Assembly: GCF_040566545.1 (NCBI RefSeq)
Contig: NZ_JBEWZI010000003.1
Location: 62,001 to 126,000, forward strand
Direction: 5' to 3'
Length of the DNA stretch: 64,000 bases
Source: Uliginosibacterium flavum
GTDB lineage: Bacteria > Pseudomonadota > Gammaproteobacteria > Burkholderiales > Rhodocyclaceae
The notes beneath the pieces are model-generated. The model saw only the letters and a program-made list of their open reading frames with translations, did not search any database and was not told where the DNA came from. The position numbers were made by a program, and so were the translations under genes. Of the stretch, positions 7,861 to 16,945 are shown in pieces. Numbering within the stretch: position 1 is the first letter of the stretch; each line of letters opens with the position of its first letter.

Positions 7861-10206
7861 CTACTTGAGCACGCTCAGCTGCAGCGGGCCGGCAGCCAGC
7901 TGCAGCGTTACGCCACCATCCACCGCCTGCTGCCAACTCAGCGCACCGGCCACGCTTTTCACCGAGAAACCGGGCTTGAGCTGCAGCGTCAGCGGCTGAG
8001 TCAGACTGGCCGTCAGATTCAATCCATTGGCATTACGCACGCCTTCCAGACTGATCGGCTGGCTGATCTGCAGGCTGAGCGGCCCGGCAAGACGCGTCGC
8101 CTCGATCAAGCTGAAACGCAGCGTATCGCCTTGCGTGGAAAAACTGGCGGCCATGCCGGCAAGCTTCCAATCGCCCGCTTCGACCTGTTTTTCGGCCTCG
8201 CGGGCCATCAAGACGATTTCATCCAGCCCCTGCCCGGAGAGCCGCATGGCGTGGCCCTGTGCAGCCTGCATGCTCTGTGAGGCAGGCTGGGCGCCGCTCT
8301 CGGAGGCATGCCACGGGTAGAGCAGGGTCAGGAAATTCTGCTGCTTTGCGGCAACTTTCGTTTTGGCCGTCACATGCCATTCGTTCGGCATCTTCGCCTG
8401 ATAGCTGGCACCGACCGGCGGGCTGAACGCATCGGTCTGGCTGAGCGTCAGCGCACCCGGCGCCGGGACAAGAAAGCGCACGGCGAGGCGCGCATCGCCC
8501 TGCTGCTGGACGACTTCATTGCGCTCGGGCGCGAGCGTCATCTGGCTGCGCGCATGCAGTTGCCACTGATACTGAACGGGTTCGGATGCGGCTGCTTCGT
8601 CAAGCATCACGAAGTAACGGCGCCCCACAAAGAACACGTGCCGCAAGGCGCGCTCGGCATGCGGGGCATAGGCGCGCGTGGCGTCGCCACTGGCGAAACT
8701 GAAACTCGCCCCGTCGGCAAAACGCGTGATGCGCCCGCTGGCCGAGGCGTCTTTGATGCGCTGGCCTTCGCCGCCGAAGAGGATGGCGTTCTTGGCCTTG
8801 GTCTGACGGCTCCAGCCGACGTGGTGCGGGCTGTCGTAGAACTCGCGGTAGCCGGAGTTGATCGCCAGTGGCTGACCGAAGGCGTTGAGCACGAAGCTGT
8901 TCTGATCCGCAAAACCATGGCTGGCCGAGCCCCGCGGGCTGGAACGGAAGCCGAGCATGATGTCGCGCGCCGCATCGCCCAAGGCCGAGTGCATCGTCAC
9001 CACGCCGATGTCATCGAAATAGTGGCTCTGTGGCAGATCGGCCAGCTTCGCCTCGGGCAGCTTGGCCTGCGCGCTGCGAAAACTTTGCAGGACGGAATCG
9101 ATGCCATCGTAGGTGTAGTAGCTGAAAGCCGTGGGCGGTTTCTGGCGCAACGCCTTGGCATAGGCCAGCGGATACGGATCGGCGTTCAGCACGGCGAATT
9201 TTTCCATCATCAGGGCGATGCTGCCCGAGGGCCGCATGATGTTGCTGAGATCGCCAAAAAACGAGCCACCGTAAGGCATCAGGCCATACAGCCCGTAGTA
9301 AGGGGTGTTGCGCCAGAACGGGCGCTGCAGGGGTTCATTGAAACCGAGCAGGACCATGCCTTCGAGGAAGCGCTGGTGCTGCGAAATGCCGGTGCTCCAG
9401 TAGTTCAAGCCCTCGGCCCAGCCGCCGGCCGGCCCGCCCCACACCGGGAACTGGCGCTGGTAATACTCATAGCTCCAAGCCAGCCAGCCCGGCGCATCCG
9501 GCGTCTCGTGAAAGAGTGCCAGCCCGCCCTGCCCCAGCGTCGAGATGAAGCGCATCGGGTGGCTCAGGCCATTGTCCGGCGCACCGGCCTGTGTCAGGCT
9601 GAACTTGGGCTGTACTTGGGCGGCCAGCACCGTCATACGCGCGATCAGTGCCTTGCCAACGATGGCGCGCTCCTCCGGCGTCAAAGCGGCATAAGCCCAG
9701 TCGTAGGCAAAGATCATCGGCCGCAGCGACTGGATGAAGAGTTCGTCATTCGTGCGATACGTCTCGCGGTCGATGTTCCAGCTGGCCAGATGCAGCAGCC
9801 AGCGCGCGGCCTCGCGGCCATAGGCCGGGTCTTCGGTGATCAGCCAGGCCAGCGCGTAACGCTGCGCCCAGGCCGCGGTGTCATTGGCTGCCTTGTAACC
9901 GGCTTGCCACTGCTTCGTGCCCTCGCTCGTGCCGTTTTTCACCGCGCGCGGCTCGGCGATCAACACCTTGTTGTCCAGCGGCGGCAGCGCCAGCTTGGCC
10001 AGCATGGCGCCGTCGGGCTGTGCCGGCAGGATCTTGATGAATTCCCGCAGTGCCGGCAGATCCGCCGGACGCAGGAGCAGGCGCGGATGTTCGTCGAGCA
10101 GCGCGGGACGAAATTGCGCAATGCGCGCGGCGACCAGATCGGCATCGCTCTGCGCCAGGGCGAACCCGGGTAGAACAAGCAGCAGCAGGATGAAAAGCGT
10201 TTTCAT
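7861..10206 (-). CDS. Heparinase II/III-like polysaccharide lyase family protein, secreted
   Basis: 781 residues from ATG 10206, with signal peptide MKTLFILLLLVLPGFALA. The region after it (DEHPRLLLRPADLPALREF) and the alpha/alpha-toroid that follows resemble DUF4962/heparinase II/III proteins. A conserved beta-sheet part begins near DAARDIMLGFRSSPRGSASH with GFADQNSFVLNAFGQ, then RHVFFVGRRYFVMLDE. These lyases cleave uronic-acid-containing polysaccharides such as alginate or heparin-like glycans; the substrate here is not evident. It stands alone, with its own 3' hairpin. Confidence 0.78.
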   Translation of the reverse strand: MKTLFILLLLVLPGFALAQSDADLVAARIAQFRPALLDEHPRLLLRPADLPALREFIKILPAQPDGAMLAKLALPPLDNKVLIAEPRAVKNGTSEGTKQWQAGYKAANDTAAWAQRYALAWLITEDPAYGREAARWLLHLASWNIDRETYRTNDELFIQSLRPMIFAYDWAYAALTPEERAIVGKALIARMTVLAAQVQPKFSLTQAGAPDNGLSHPMRFISTLGQGGLALFHETPDAPGWLAWSYEYYQRQFPVWGGPAGGWAEGLNYWSTGISQHQRFLEGMVLLGFNEPLQRPFWRNTPYYGLYGLMPYGGSFFGDLSNIMRPSGSIALMMEKFAVLNADPYPLAYAKALRQKPPTAFSYYTYDGIDSVLQSFRSAQAKLPEAKLADLPQSHYFDDIGVVTMHSALGDAARDIMLGFRSSPRGSASHGFADQNSFVLNAFGQPLAINSGYREFYDSPHHVGWSRQTKAKNAILFGGEGQRIKDASASGRITRFADGASFSFASGDATRAYAPHAERALRHVFFVGRRYFVMLDEAAASEPVQYQWQLHARSQMTLAPERNEVVQQQGDARLAVRFLVPAPGALTLSQTDAFSPPVGASYQAKMPNEWHVTAKTKVAAKQQNFLTLLYPWHASESGAQPASQSMQAAQGHAMRLSGQGLDEIVLMAREAEKQVEAGDWKLAGMAASFSTQGDTLRFSLIEATRLAGPLSLQISQPISLEGVRNANGLNLTASLTQPLTLQLKPGFSVKSVAGALSWQQAVDGGVTLQLAAGPLQLSVLK

Positions 10207-10335
10207 GGTGGATGACTCGCAAGGCGAAAGAGGTTTTATCGGCAGCGCAGACTCATACTGGACACCGTCTGCCAAGCCGCGCGGGCCGGGCCTGTACAAG
10301 GCATCTACCCGCTCAGGGCCGACAGACGCCAGTCT

Positions 10336-11241
10336 TCAGGCAGTGTGCCTTGCAGAGGAACGACTGGCCAGCATCACCCCGGCCAGCACCAGCACACCGC
10401 CGCCCAGACTGGCCCACAGCAAGGGCTCGCCGAGGATCAGGGCGGAGAGCAACACGCCGAAGACCGGAACCAGATTGGTAAATTGGGTGGCGCGCGCCGC
10501 GCCGATTTCGGCCACGGCCTGGCTGTACCAGACGAAAGACAGTGCCGTGCCCAGCAGGCCCATGTAGGCCATTGCACCCCAAGCGGTAAGGGTCGGCAAA
10601 TGCCAACCGGCCGCCTGCCATTCGAAGCCGGCCGGAATCGCCAGCATGACTGTGCCGCAAAGAATCGAGAAGAAGGTCAGCGACAGGGCATCGATGCCCT
10701 GCGCGCGATAGCGCAGCAACAGGGTGTAAACCACCCAGGCCAGCACCGCGCCGAAGATATACAACTCACCCAGCCCGACCGCGCCGGCAAACAGGCTCAG
10801 CGGCTGGCCATGCGAGACGACGATCACCGCCCCGGCAAAGGACAGCAGCACGCCCAGCACTTGCCGCCCGGCCCAGCGCGCGCGCTGCAGCCACTGCACC
10901 GCACACAGCGTCAGCACCGGACTGGCGGCCACGATCAGGGCCGCACGGCTAGCCGGCACCTGGGCGAGGCCGGCGAAGAAGCCGGCGTTGTAGGCAAAAA
11001 TACCGCTCGCGCCGAGCGCCAGCATCAGCCACCACTGCCGCCCCTGTGGCCATACGATGTGCCGACCGAAGGCCCAGGCATAGACACCCAGACCGATCAG
11101 GGCGAAGCAGAAACGCAGCGTCGCGGCAACGAAGTGCGGCATGCTCTGGGCAAGAAAACGCCCGGCAATGAAGGTGCCACCCCAGAACAGAGTGACCAAT
11201 ACCAGACGGATAAAGATGCCGCGAGAGACGCTGCCCGGCAT
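10336..11241 (-). CDS. EamA/DMT family transporter
   Basis: 301 residues with ten predicted membrane helices in two EamA repeats. It starts IFIRLVLVTLFWGGTFIAGR and has the second-repeat region LLLRYRAQGIDALSLTFFS. The family exports small metabolites, often amino acids or precursors; substrate unknown. It starts 7 bases after the SDR gene end on the same strand, so it is likely cotranscribed with SPOR-dsbA-SDR. Its stop TGA is embedded in a sequence resembling repeat family A, though weakly. Confidence 0.85.
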   Translation of the reverse strand: MPGSVSRGIFIRLVLVTLFWGGTFIAGRFLAQSMPHFVAATLRFCFALIGLGVYAWAFGRHIVWPQGRQWWLMLALGASGIFAYNAGFFAGLAQVPASRAALIVAASPVLTLCAVQWLQRARWAGRQVLGVLLSFAGAVIVVSHGQPLSLFAGAVGLGELYIFGAVLAWVVYTLLLRYRAQGIDALSLTFFSILCGTVMLAIPAGFEWQAAGWHLPTLTAWGAMAYMGLLGTALSFVWYSQAVAEIGAARATQFTNLVPVFGVLLSALILGEPLLWASLGGGVLVLAGVMLASRSSARHTA

Positions 11242-11248
11242 GCGGCGA

Positions 11249-12025
11249 TTACAGCTTCAGGCCGCGCGGTTTGCGTCCGGCCCTGGCCGCCAGCCGGTCA
11301 TACAGCCAGCATGGTACGAGCGCCAGCAGCTTGGCCACGACACCCATCGGCCAGGGAATCGTGGCGCGCGGCGCGGCGCGATCAATCGCCCGGATGAAGC
11401 GCAGCGCCGCCTCGTCCGCATCGATGATAAAAGGCATGGCGTAGGTATTCACGTCGGTCATCGGCGTGCGGATATAGCCGGGGCGGATCTCGCTGACCCG
11501 CACGCCGCTACCGCGCAACTCGACGCGCAGGCTTTCCAGATAACGACTCGCCGCCGCCTTGGACGCGCTGTAAGCGCCAGCACCGGGCAGACCACGCACA
11601 CCCGCCACGGAGGAAATCCCCACCAGTTGGCCCGCACAGGCGCGGCGCATATCCATGACAAAAGGTTGAAACGTGGCGACCATGCCAAGCAGGTTGGTCC
11701 GCAAAACGCGCTCGAACACGGCCAGATCGCCGCGTTCCTCGGTCAGCGTGCCGGCCGAAACACCGGCATTGGCGATCACCACATCCGGCAAACCGAAACG
11801 CTCGACGAAGGCGCGCGCCGCGACGGCGACTTGCTCGGGTTCGGCCACGTCGGCGACGTACACCGCATGTTCGCCGGGCAGGCTCAGGAGCAAGGCGTCG
11901 AGCGCCTCAAGCCGCCGCGCCACCAGACCCAGGGTGGCGCCGCGTGCAGCATAGGCGCGCGCCAATGCCGCGCCGATCCCGCTGGACGCGCCCGTAATGA
12001 AGACGCGCTGCGGGGCGACGCTCAC
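11249..12025 (-). CDS. Short-chain dehydrogenase/reductase
   Basis: 258 residues from GTG 12023-12025, whose bases overlap the dsbA stop (GTGA). Classical SDR motifs: TGASSGIG for NAD(P) near residue 11, IANAGVS, catalytic Ser in ISSVAGVRG, and YSASK (Tyr and Lys). A hydrophobic C-terminal region with LLALVPCWLYDRL suggests membrane association. The order SPOR protein, dsbA, SDR is one I recall from many betaproteobacteria. Substrate unknown. Confidence 0.87.
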   Translation of the reverse strand: MSVAPQRVFITGASSGIGAALARAYAARGATLGLVARRLEALDALLLSLPGEHAVYVADVAEPEQVAVAARAFVERFGLPDVVIANAGVSAGTLTEERGDLAVFERVLRTNLLGMVATFQPFVMDMRRACAGQLVGISSVAGVRGLPGAGAYSASKAAASRYLESLRVELRGSGVRVSEIRPGYIRTPMTDVNTYAMPFIIDADEAALRFIRAIDRAAPRATIPWPMGVVAKLLALVPCWLYDRLAARAGRKPRGLKL

Positions 12026-12699
12026 TTGCCTGCAGGTTTCTTCGCTGCCGCTGCCGCTGGCGCCGGCGCTGCCGCTGGCGCCGCAGCCACCGGGCCGCGC
12101 ACTTTGGCAATCAGGCTGCTGGCCGTGACCAGACTTTTCGGATCCCCGCCTTCAAGCATGTATTTGCCCTGAATCGCCAGCGCGGGCACGCCCATAACCT
12201 TGTAGGCTGCCGACTGCTGTTCGCTGCGCTTGGCCAGCGAATCAATGCTGAAAGAGCGCCAGGTGTCGTTGAACTTGCGCACATCGACGCCCTGCTTGGT
12301 CAGCCACTCATTACGTGTCTTTTCGTCGTCAAGTTTGACCCGACCACGATGCACCGCATCGAACACGGCGGGATCAAGCTTGTCGGAAAGGCCCAGCGCA
12401 TTCAGCGTCAGATACAAACGCCCCAAGGCGGCCCATTCAGGGCGGCCAAAGGACACCGGCACGCGCTTGAAGACCACATCCTTGGCCTGTTCGCCACGCC
12501 ATTTGGCCAGGATCGGATCAAAGCTGTCGCAGTGCGAGCAGCCATACGAGAAAAATTCGATGACCTCGATCTGCCCGTTACCAACCGTCGGCTGCGCCGG
12601 ATTCAAGGTTTGATAAGCCGGCTGCTGGGCTTGGGCAAAACTGCTCAGGGCTAGCAATGCAGTGACAGCAGCAAACTTCAGGATGTGACGACGTTGCAT
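12022..12699 (-). CDS. dsbA: Periplasmic thiol:disulfide oxidoreductase DsbA
   Basis: 225 residues from ATG 12699; the longer open frame upstream lacks a signal peptide. A signal sequence (residues 1-24, ending SSFAQA) precedes a thioredoxin fold with active site CSHC (C54-C57) in FFSYGCSHCDSF and the cis-Pro loop MGVPALAIQGKY. It introduces disulfides into exported proteins. An unusual Ala/Pro-rich tail of about 20 residues (PAAAPAPAAAAAKKPAGK) follows the fold; it is low-complexity and may be dispensable. The next gene starts inside its stop. Confidence 0.92.
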   Translation of the reverse strand: MQRRHILKFAAVTALLALSSFAQAQQPAYQTLNPAQPTVGNGQIEVIEFFSYGCSHCDSFDPILAKWRGEQAKDVVFKRVPVSFGRPEWAALGRLYLTLNALGLSDKLDPAVFDAVHRGRVKLDDEKTRNEWLTKQGVDVRKFNDTWRSFSIDSLAKRSEQQSAAYKVMGVPALAIQGKYMLEGGDPKSLVTASSLIAKVRGPVAAAPAAAPAPAAAAAKKPAGK

Positions 12700-12726
12700 G
12701 AAACTTCTCCAGATTCGATAGTGTAA

Positions 12727-12791
12727 AAGTCGCAGAGCGACTTCTCGAAGCGCCCCTCGCCCATTTGGGGAGAGGGGTTGGGGGTAAGGGA
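12727..12791. repeat. Hairpin and half copy of repeat family C in the SPOR-dsbA gap
   Basis: AGTCGCAGAGCGACTT forms a short hairpin at 12728-12743. The block from about 12752, GCCCCTCGCCCATTTGGGG followed by AGAGGGGTTGGGGGTAAGGG, is half of the CTCTCCC-type repeat found complete inside uvrA. Confidence 0.6.
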
Positions 12792-12864
12792 AACGGGTAT
12801 GACTTTCATGCTCATAAATGGTTTCAAAGTCATAACCATTACTTAACAAAGGGGCGAGTCAGAC

Positions 12865-13422
12865 TCAGGGCTTCGATCGCACAATTGCGCTTTCTATCCC
12901 GTCAGTCGCCAAACGGGCACGCATGGATTCGGCCGCATCAGTCGAGCCAAAAGTTCCCAGACGCACCCGATAGAAAATTCCCTTGATGCCCAGGTCAACC
13001 CGTTGCACCGTAGCCTCGATCCCCATCAGCGCGAGACGTGCTTTCAGATTGTCGGCGTCTGACGGATTCTGATAGGCCCCGGCCTGCAGATAGATGCGCT
13101 CTGCCACGACCTCGACCGGCTTGTCCTCCACCGGTGTTGACGCAGCTTCGCCGCCCGGCAGGATCTTGTAAAAATCGAACTTGGGTTTGCCGACGGGCTG
13201 GTCGCCGGGCTTGCCGGGCAGGCTAATCGGGACACTTTGCGTCGCCACCGGCGCGCTCTGCTGCGGACGCGCGGTCGGCCCCTCTGCCTTGAAAGGTTTG
13301 TGGCCGAAGTTGATATAGAGCGCCACGCCCACGGCAATCACCGCACCGACCAGCAAGCCGATCAGCACGCCGGCCAGAGTGCCGCCCCACTGATCACGCT
13401 GAACACCGGAATTACAAGACAT
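12865..13422 (-). CDS. SPOR domain-containing membrane protein
   Basis: 185 residues from ATG 13422, which has GGGGAG five bases upstream; a GTG two codons earlier is the alternative. One membrane helix (about residues 14-36, TLAGVLIGLLVGAVIAVGVALY region) is followed by a Pro-rich linker and a C-terminal SPOR domain (about 110-183: YLQAGAYQNPSDADNLKARL and FYRVRLGTFGSTDAAESMRA). SPOR domains bind denuded glycan strands at the septum. In many betaproteobacteria this gene follows argS; here carbonic anhydrase is upstream. Confidence 0.87.
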   Translation of the reverse strand: MSCNSGVQRDQWGGTLAGVLIGLLVGAVIAVGVALYINFGHKPFKAEGPTARPQQSAPVATQSVPISLPGKPGDQPVGKPKFDFYKILPGGEAASTPVEDKPVEVVAERIYLQAGAYQNPSDADNLKARLALMGIEATVQRVDLGIKGIFYRVRLGTFGSTDAAESMRARLATDGIESAIVRSKP

Positions 13423-13504
13423 GCCCACTCCCCAAAAATTTCGCCGAGTATAACCTGCGACTCGATTACGCCTGCTCGCTCACCATTTCACGCCCGGACG
13501 AGCG

Positions 13505-14161
13505 TCAAACCCGCTGCATGATCTCTGACACTGCCGCCTCATAAATCCCCGGGGCGTCATCATCACGTTCGATGCTGGTGCCCAGCTCGCGCACGATGCC
13601 GTCAGCCAGATCGTAGATCCAGCCATGCACGGCGACCTCCTGCCCACGCGCCCAAGCGTCGCGCAGCACGGTGGTTTCAGCCACGTTCAGCGCCTGTTCC
13701 ACCACATTCAATTCGCACAGGCGATCCACCCGCGTCGTCACATCCTCGATGGCACGCAAGCCGCCACGATACTTGTCGCGCACGTCCTGCACATGCCGCA
13801 ACCAGTTGTCGGCCAGACCAACGCGCTGGTCCTGCAAAGCCGCCCTGACGCCACCGCAGCCGTAATGACCGACGATCAGGATGTGCTTCACCTTCAGCAC
13901 ATCCACCGCGTATTGCACCACCGACAGGCAATTCAGATCGGTGTGTACCACGACGTTGGCGATATTGCGATGAACGAAGACTTCACCCGGCGCCAGCCCG
14001 ATGATTTCGTTGGCCGGCACGCGGCTGTCGGAACAACCGATCCACAAAAACTCCGGATTCTGCTGAGACACCAGACGCGAAAAGTACTCCGGGTCGCGCG
14101 TGCGCTGTTTCTGGGACCAGGCCTGGTTGCGTGCCAGTAAATCTTGCAGGGGAATTGTCAT
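13505..14161 (-). CDS. can: Beta-class carbonic anhydrase
   Basis: 218 residues, close to E. coli Can (220). The zinc ligands and catalytic dyad are visible: CSDSR (C43, D45, R47) and HYGCGG (H99, C102), plus the FVHRNIANVV segment. It interconverts CO2 and bicarbonate to supply carboxylases. ATG 14161 is preceded by a usable spacer, and the gene appears to be monocistronic. A REP element lies upstream. Confidence 0.94.
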   Translation of the reverse strand: MTIPLQDLLARNQAWSQKQRTRDPEYFSRLVSQQNPEFLWIGCSDSRVPANEIIGLAPGEVFVHRNIANVVVHTDLNCLSVVQYAVDVLKVKHILIVGHYGCGGVRAALQDQRVGLADNWLRHVQDVRDKYRGGLRAIEDVTTRVDRLCELNVVEQALNVAETTVLRDAWARGQEVAVHGWIYDLADGIVRELGTSIERDDDAPGIYEAAVSEIMQRV

Positions 14162-14227
14162 GAATAAGGTGTTCCAGGATGCGGGCAGAGCGCAGATTCT
14201 AGCTGATTGGTGCGGAGGGTACGTCTG

Positions 14228-14286
14228 TGCAGGTGCGACTTCAGTCGCACTCCACGCGCGGATGGCCGACTAAAGTCGGCCCTACG
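14228..14286. repeat. REP-like element, copy G1
   Basis: Two adjacent palindromes, GTGCGACTTCAGTCGCAC and GGCCGACTAAAGTCGGCC, framed by CAGG on the left and CCTAC on the right. This is the layout of REP/BIME elements mobilised in trans by Y1 (RAYT) transposases. It lies between the carbonic anhydrase and DNR-like genes. Confidence 0.75.
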
Positions 14287-14310
14287 TGAAAGCGACCTCC
14301 ATCGCAGGAA

Positions 14311-15006
14311 TCAGGCTTCGTAGTCGCGCAGCCTGGACACATCCGGCACGCGGATGGTCTTGCCATCCACCTCGACCAGCCCGGCGCTGCTGAGCGTGTG
14401 CAGGATGCGCGAAAAGGTTTCCGGCGTCACCGACAGACGCGAGGCCAGCACCTGTTTGCTGGTCGGCAGATCGATTTCGAGCGCGCCTTGCGCCAGCCCG
14501 CCTTCACCGGCCTCACCGAGCAAGTAGCCAATCAGGCGCTGGGACGACGAGCGCAATGCGTAGCCTTCCACATCCTTGACCAGCGAATGCAGACGCACCG
14601 ACAGGCCGGCGAGCATCTTGCGCGCAAACAGCTTGTTGGTATCGATCAGCTCCTGCACCGGCTCACGCGGAATGCTCAGCACCAGCGAATCGGTCAAGGC
14701 TTCGGCCGCCACCGGGAAGGGCCGGTCGAGAAACATCACGGCTTCGCCAAAACTCATGCGTGCCGGAATGATTTCCAGCACCTTCTCGTTGCCGTTGGGC
14801 GAGGTCACGGCCAGCTTGATCTGGCCATGCACCACCACGTAAAAACCGTCGCAGGGGTCGTTCTGGCGGAACAGCACTTCGCCGCGCACCAAACGATGCT
14901 CGCCGACGGTCTCGGCAATGCGGTCCAGCGACTCGGCATCGACCACCGCAAACAGGGGCAGGCGGCTCAGCAGGCCACGCACATCGGCTTTGAGTTGTTT
15001 TTCCAT
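14311..15006 (-). CDS. Crp/Fnr family regulator, DNR-like
   Basis: 231 residues from ATG 15006. The cyclic-nucleotide-binding-type sensor has FRQNDPCDGFYVVVHGQIKL and GNEKVLEIIPARMSFGEAVM, resembling Pseudomonas Dnr (NO-responsive, heme-binding). It lacks the N-terminal cysteine cluster of O2-sensing FNR. The HTH reads SKQVLASRLSVTPETFSRIL; E, S and R at the recognition-helix positions are those that read TTGAT half-sites. A perfect TTGAT-N4-ATCAA site precedes the nap operon in this window, so this protein or a paralog is a candidate regulator of it. Divergent from earP. Confidence 0.83.
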   Translation of the reverse strand: MEKQLKADVRGLLSRLPLFAVVDAESLDRIAETVGEHRLVRGEVLFRQNDPCDGFYVVVHGQIKLAVTSPNGNEKVLEIIPARMSFGEAVMFLDRPFPVAAEALTDSLVLSIPREPVQELIDTNKLFARKMLAGLSVRLHSLVKDVEGYALRSSSQRLIGYLLGEAGEGGLAQGALEIDLPTSKQVLASRLSVTPETFSRILHTLSSAGLVEVDGKTIRVPDVSRLRDYEA

Positions 15007-15086
15007 ATTTTTTTGACTTGCTGCGAAAATGTCGGGGTGCGCTAACGTAACACAGCGCACGCCCGCCCACGCCTCCGACCCCGCCA

Positions 15087-16220
15087 ATGCCCACCCTGCG
15101 CTGCGACATCTTCTGCAAAGTCATCGACAACTATGGCGACATCGGCGTGTGCTGGCGACTGGCCCGCCAGCTCGTCGCTGAGCATGGCCTGGCGGTGCGC
15201 CTGTGGGTCGATGACCTGGCGGTGTTCGCGCGCCTGGAAGCCCGCGTCGACGCCCACGCCAACTCGCAGGCTATCGCGGGAGTGACGATCTGCCCGTGGG
15301 AGGCCGCCACGCACGCCGAGGCCGCCGACATCGTGATCGAAGCCTTCGCCTGCGATCCGCCCGACGCCTATATCAGCGCCATGGCCGCCCGCCCGCAGCG
15401 ACCCGCCTGGATCAATCTCGACTACCTGACGGCCGAAGCCTGGGCGGCAGGCAGCCATGGCCTGCCCTCGCCGCATCCACGCCTGCCCCTGCTCAAATAC
15501 TTCTTCTTCCCCGGCTTCACCCCTGACACCGGCGGACTGATCCGCGAAGCCGCACTGCTCGCTGATCTGCAGGCCTTCAGGCTGGACAGGCACGCACAGC
15601 AAGCCTTCTGGAGCAGCATGGCTGTAGAGCCACCACCGGAGAGGGTCTTGAAGCTATCCCTGTTCGCTTATGAAAACGCCGCCCTGCCCGACTTGCTCGA
15701 CGCCTGGGCAAATGGTGAACGCGAGATCTTCTGCGCGGTCACCGCCGGGCGGCATGTACCGCAAGTGCAGGCCTGGGCAGGCGCTTCGCTGCGCCACGGC
15801 CGCCTCACCCTCGCCTTCCTGCCCTTCCTGACCCAGCCCGACTACGACCGCCTGCTCGCCGCCTGCGATCTGAATTTCGTGCGTGGAGAGGATTCCTTCG
15901 TGCGGGCCCAATGGGCCAATCATCCTTGCGTGTGGCACATCTATCAGCAGGAGGAAGGCGCGCACCTGGCCAAACTGGCCGCCTTTCTGGACTTGTACTG
16001 CGCTGCACTCAGCCCGGCCGAGAGCCAAGCTCTGCGCGACCTCTGGCAGGCCTGGGAGGACGAGGCAGAGGCTGGCGCACACTGGCCCGCCATGCTTGCC
16101 GCCCTGCCAGCACTGCAAACGCATTCGGAACAATGGACGCAAAATCTTGTCTCACACGGCGATTTGGCATCCAAGCTGCTGATTTTTTGCAAAAACTTGC
16201 TAGAATGCCCGGCTTTGTAA
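15087..16220 (+). CDS. earP: EF-P arginine rhamnosyltransferase EarP
   Basis: 377 residues, the usual length. Conserved N-terminal IFCKVIDNYGDIGVCWRLA contains the catalytic Asp residues (D14, D18). The C-terminal Rossmann half has LNFVRGEDSFVRAQWA, which binds dTDP-rhamnose. It transfers rhamnose to Arg32 of elongation factor P, needed for efficient translation of polyproline stretches. efp follows 41 bases downstream, the expected arrangement. Some neighbouring ORFs on the opposite strand are shadows. Confidence 0.95.
   Translation: MPTLRCDIFCKVIDNYGDIGVCWRLARQLVAEHGLAVRLWVDDLAVFARLEARVDAHANSQAIAGVTICPWEAATHAEAADIVIEAFACDPPDAYISAMAARPQRPAWINLDYLTAEAWAAGSHGLPSPHPRLPLLKYFFFPGFTPDTGGLIREAALLADLQAFRLDRHAQQAFWSSMAVEPPPERVLKLSLFAYENAALPDLLDAWANGEREIFCAVTAGRHVPQVQAWAGASLRHGRLTLAFLPFLTQPDYDRLLAACDLNFVRGEDSFVRAQWANHPCVWHIYQQEEGAHLAKLAAFLDLYCAALSPAESQALRDLWQAWEDEAEAGAHWPAMLAALPALQTHSEQWTQNLVSHGDLASKLLIFCKNLLECPAL
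16197..16206 (+). promoter_or_regulatory. Extended -10 promoter element for efp
   Basis: TTGCTAGAAT gives a TG-N extended -10 (TAGAAT at 16201-16206), inside the last codons of earP and 56 bases before the efp start. The -35 is weak. It would let efp be expressed independently of earP. Confidence 0.45.
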
Positions 16221-16261
16221 ACTTCGTCAGGCGCTCGTGGGCGCCGCTTTAAGGTGTCCCT

Positions 16262-16819
16262 ATGAAAACCGCTCAAGAACTCCGCGTCGGCAACGTCGTG
16301 ATGGTTGGTCCCGATGCACTGGTCGTGCAGCGCGCTGAATACTCCAAAGGTGGCCGCAACTCCGCCCAGGTCAAGATGAAATTCAAGAACCTGCTGACCG
16401 AAGCCGGTTCCGAATTCGTTTACAAGGCCGACGACAAGTTCGAAGTCGTCTCGCTGGATCGCAAGGAAGTGACCTATTCCTACTTCGCCGACCCGATGTA
16501 TGTGTTCATGGACGCCGAGTACAACCAGTACGAAATCGAGCCGGACAACATGACCGACGCGCTGAAGTATCTGGAAGATGGCCTGAAGTGCGAAGTCGTG
16601 TTCTACAACGAAAAAGCCATTTCGGTCGAACTGCCGACCATGGTGCAGCGTCTGGTGGTTTACACCGAACCCGCCGTCAAGGGCGACACCTCCGGCAAGG
16701 TCATGAAGCCGGCGCGTCTGGCCACAGGTTTTGAACTACCGGTGCCGGCCTTTGTCGAAATCGGTGACAAGATCGAAATCGACACCCGCACCGACGAATA
16801 CAAGAGCCGCGTGAAGTAA
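16262..16819 (+). CDS. efp: Elongation factor P (Arg32 type)
   Basis: 185 residues, full length. The KOW-like domain I carries the loop YSKGGRNSAQVK, with Arg32 at the tip in place of the Lys of beta-lysylated EF-P. This matches the EarP enzyme encoded just upstream. The OB domains follow (VTYSYFADPMYVFMDAEYNQ) and the end TRTDEYKSRVK is typical. EF-P binds stalled ribosomes between P and E sites and promotes Pro-Pro bond formation. Confidence 0.97.
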   Translation: MKTAQELRVGNVVMVGPDALVVQRAEYSKGGRNSAQVKMKFKNLLTEAGSEFVYKADDKFEVVSLDRKEVTYSYFADPMYVFMDAEYNQYEIEPDNMTDALKYLEDGLKCEVVFYNEKAISVELPTMVQRLVVYTEPAVKGDTSGKVMKPARLATGFELPVPAFVEIGDKIEIDTRTDEYKSRVK

Positions 16820-16841
16820 TTTGCGCTGTTGCTGATTCGAG

Positions 16842-16864
16842 AAAGGGGCCTGCGGGCCCCTTTT
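16842..16864 (+). terminator. Intrinsic terminator of efp
   Basis: AAAGGGGCC, loop TGC, then GGCCCCTTTT: a nine-base stem with a T-run, 22 bases after the efp stop. Confidence 0.85.
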
Positions 16865-16945
16865 GCATTTCCGGGAGCCTGTCGGACGGTGGTGTTTTGT
16901 ATTGTTCGGCTGGCGTATCCTTCGCGCAAACCCAAGGAGATCTCC

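Noticed and set aside
8308..10173. A 621-codon open frame on the plus strand over the heparinase-like gene
   Set aside because: Antisense shadow of a gene with signal peptide and recognisable family features; no motif of its own.
10315..10385. Possible family A copy at the end of the EamA gene
   Set aside because: Arms are too diverged to align with confidence, although TGAAGACTGGC overlaps the stop in the same manner.
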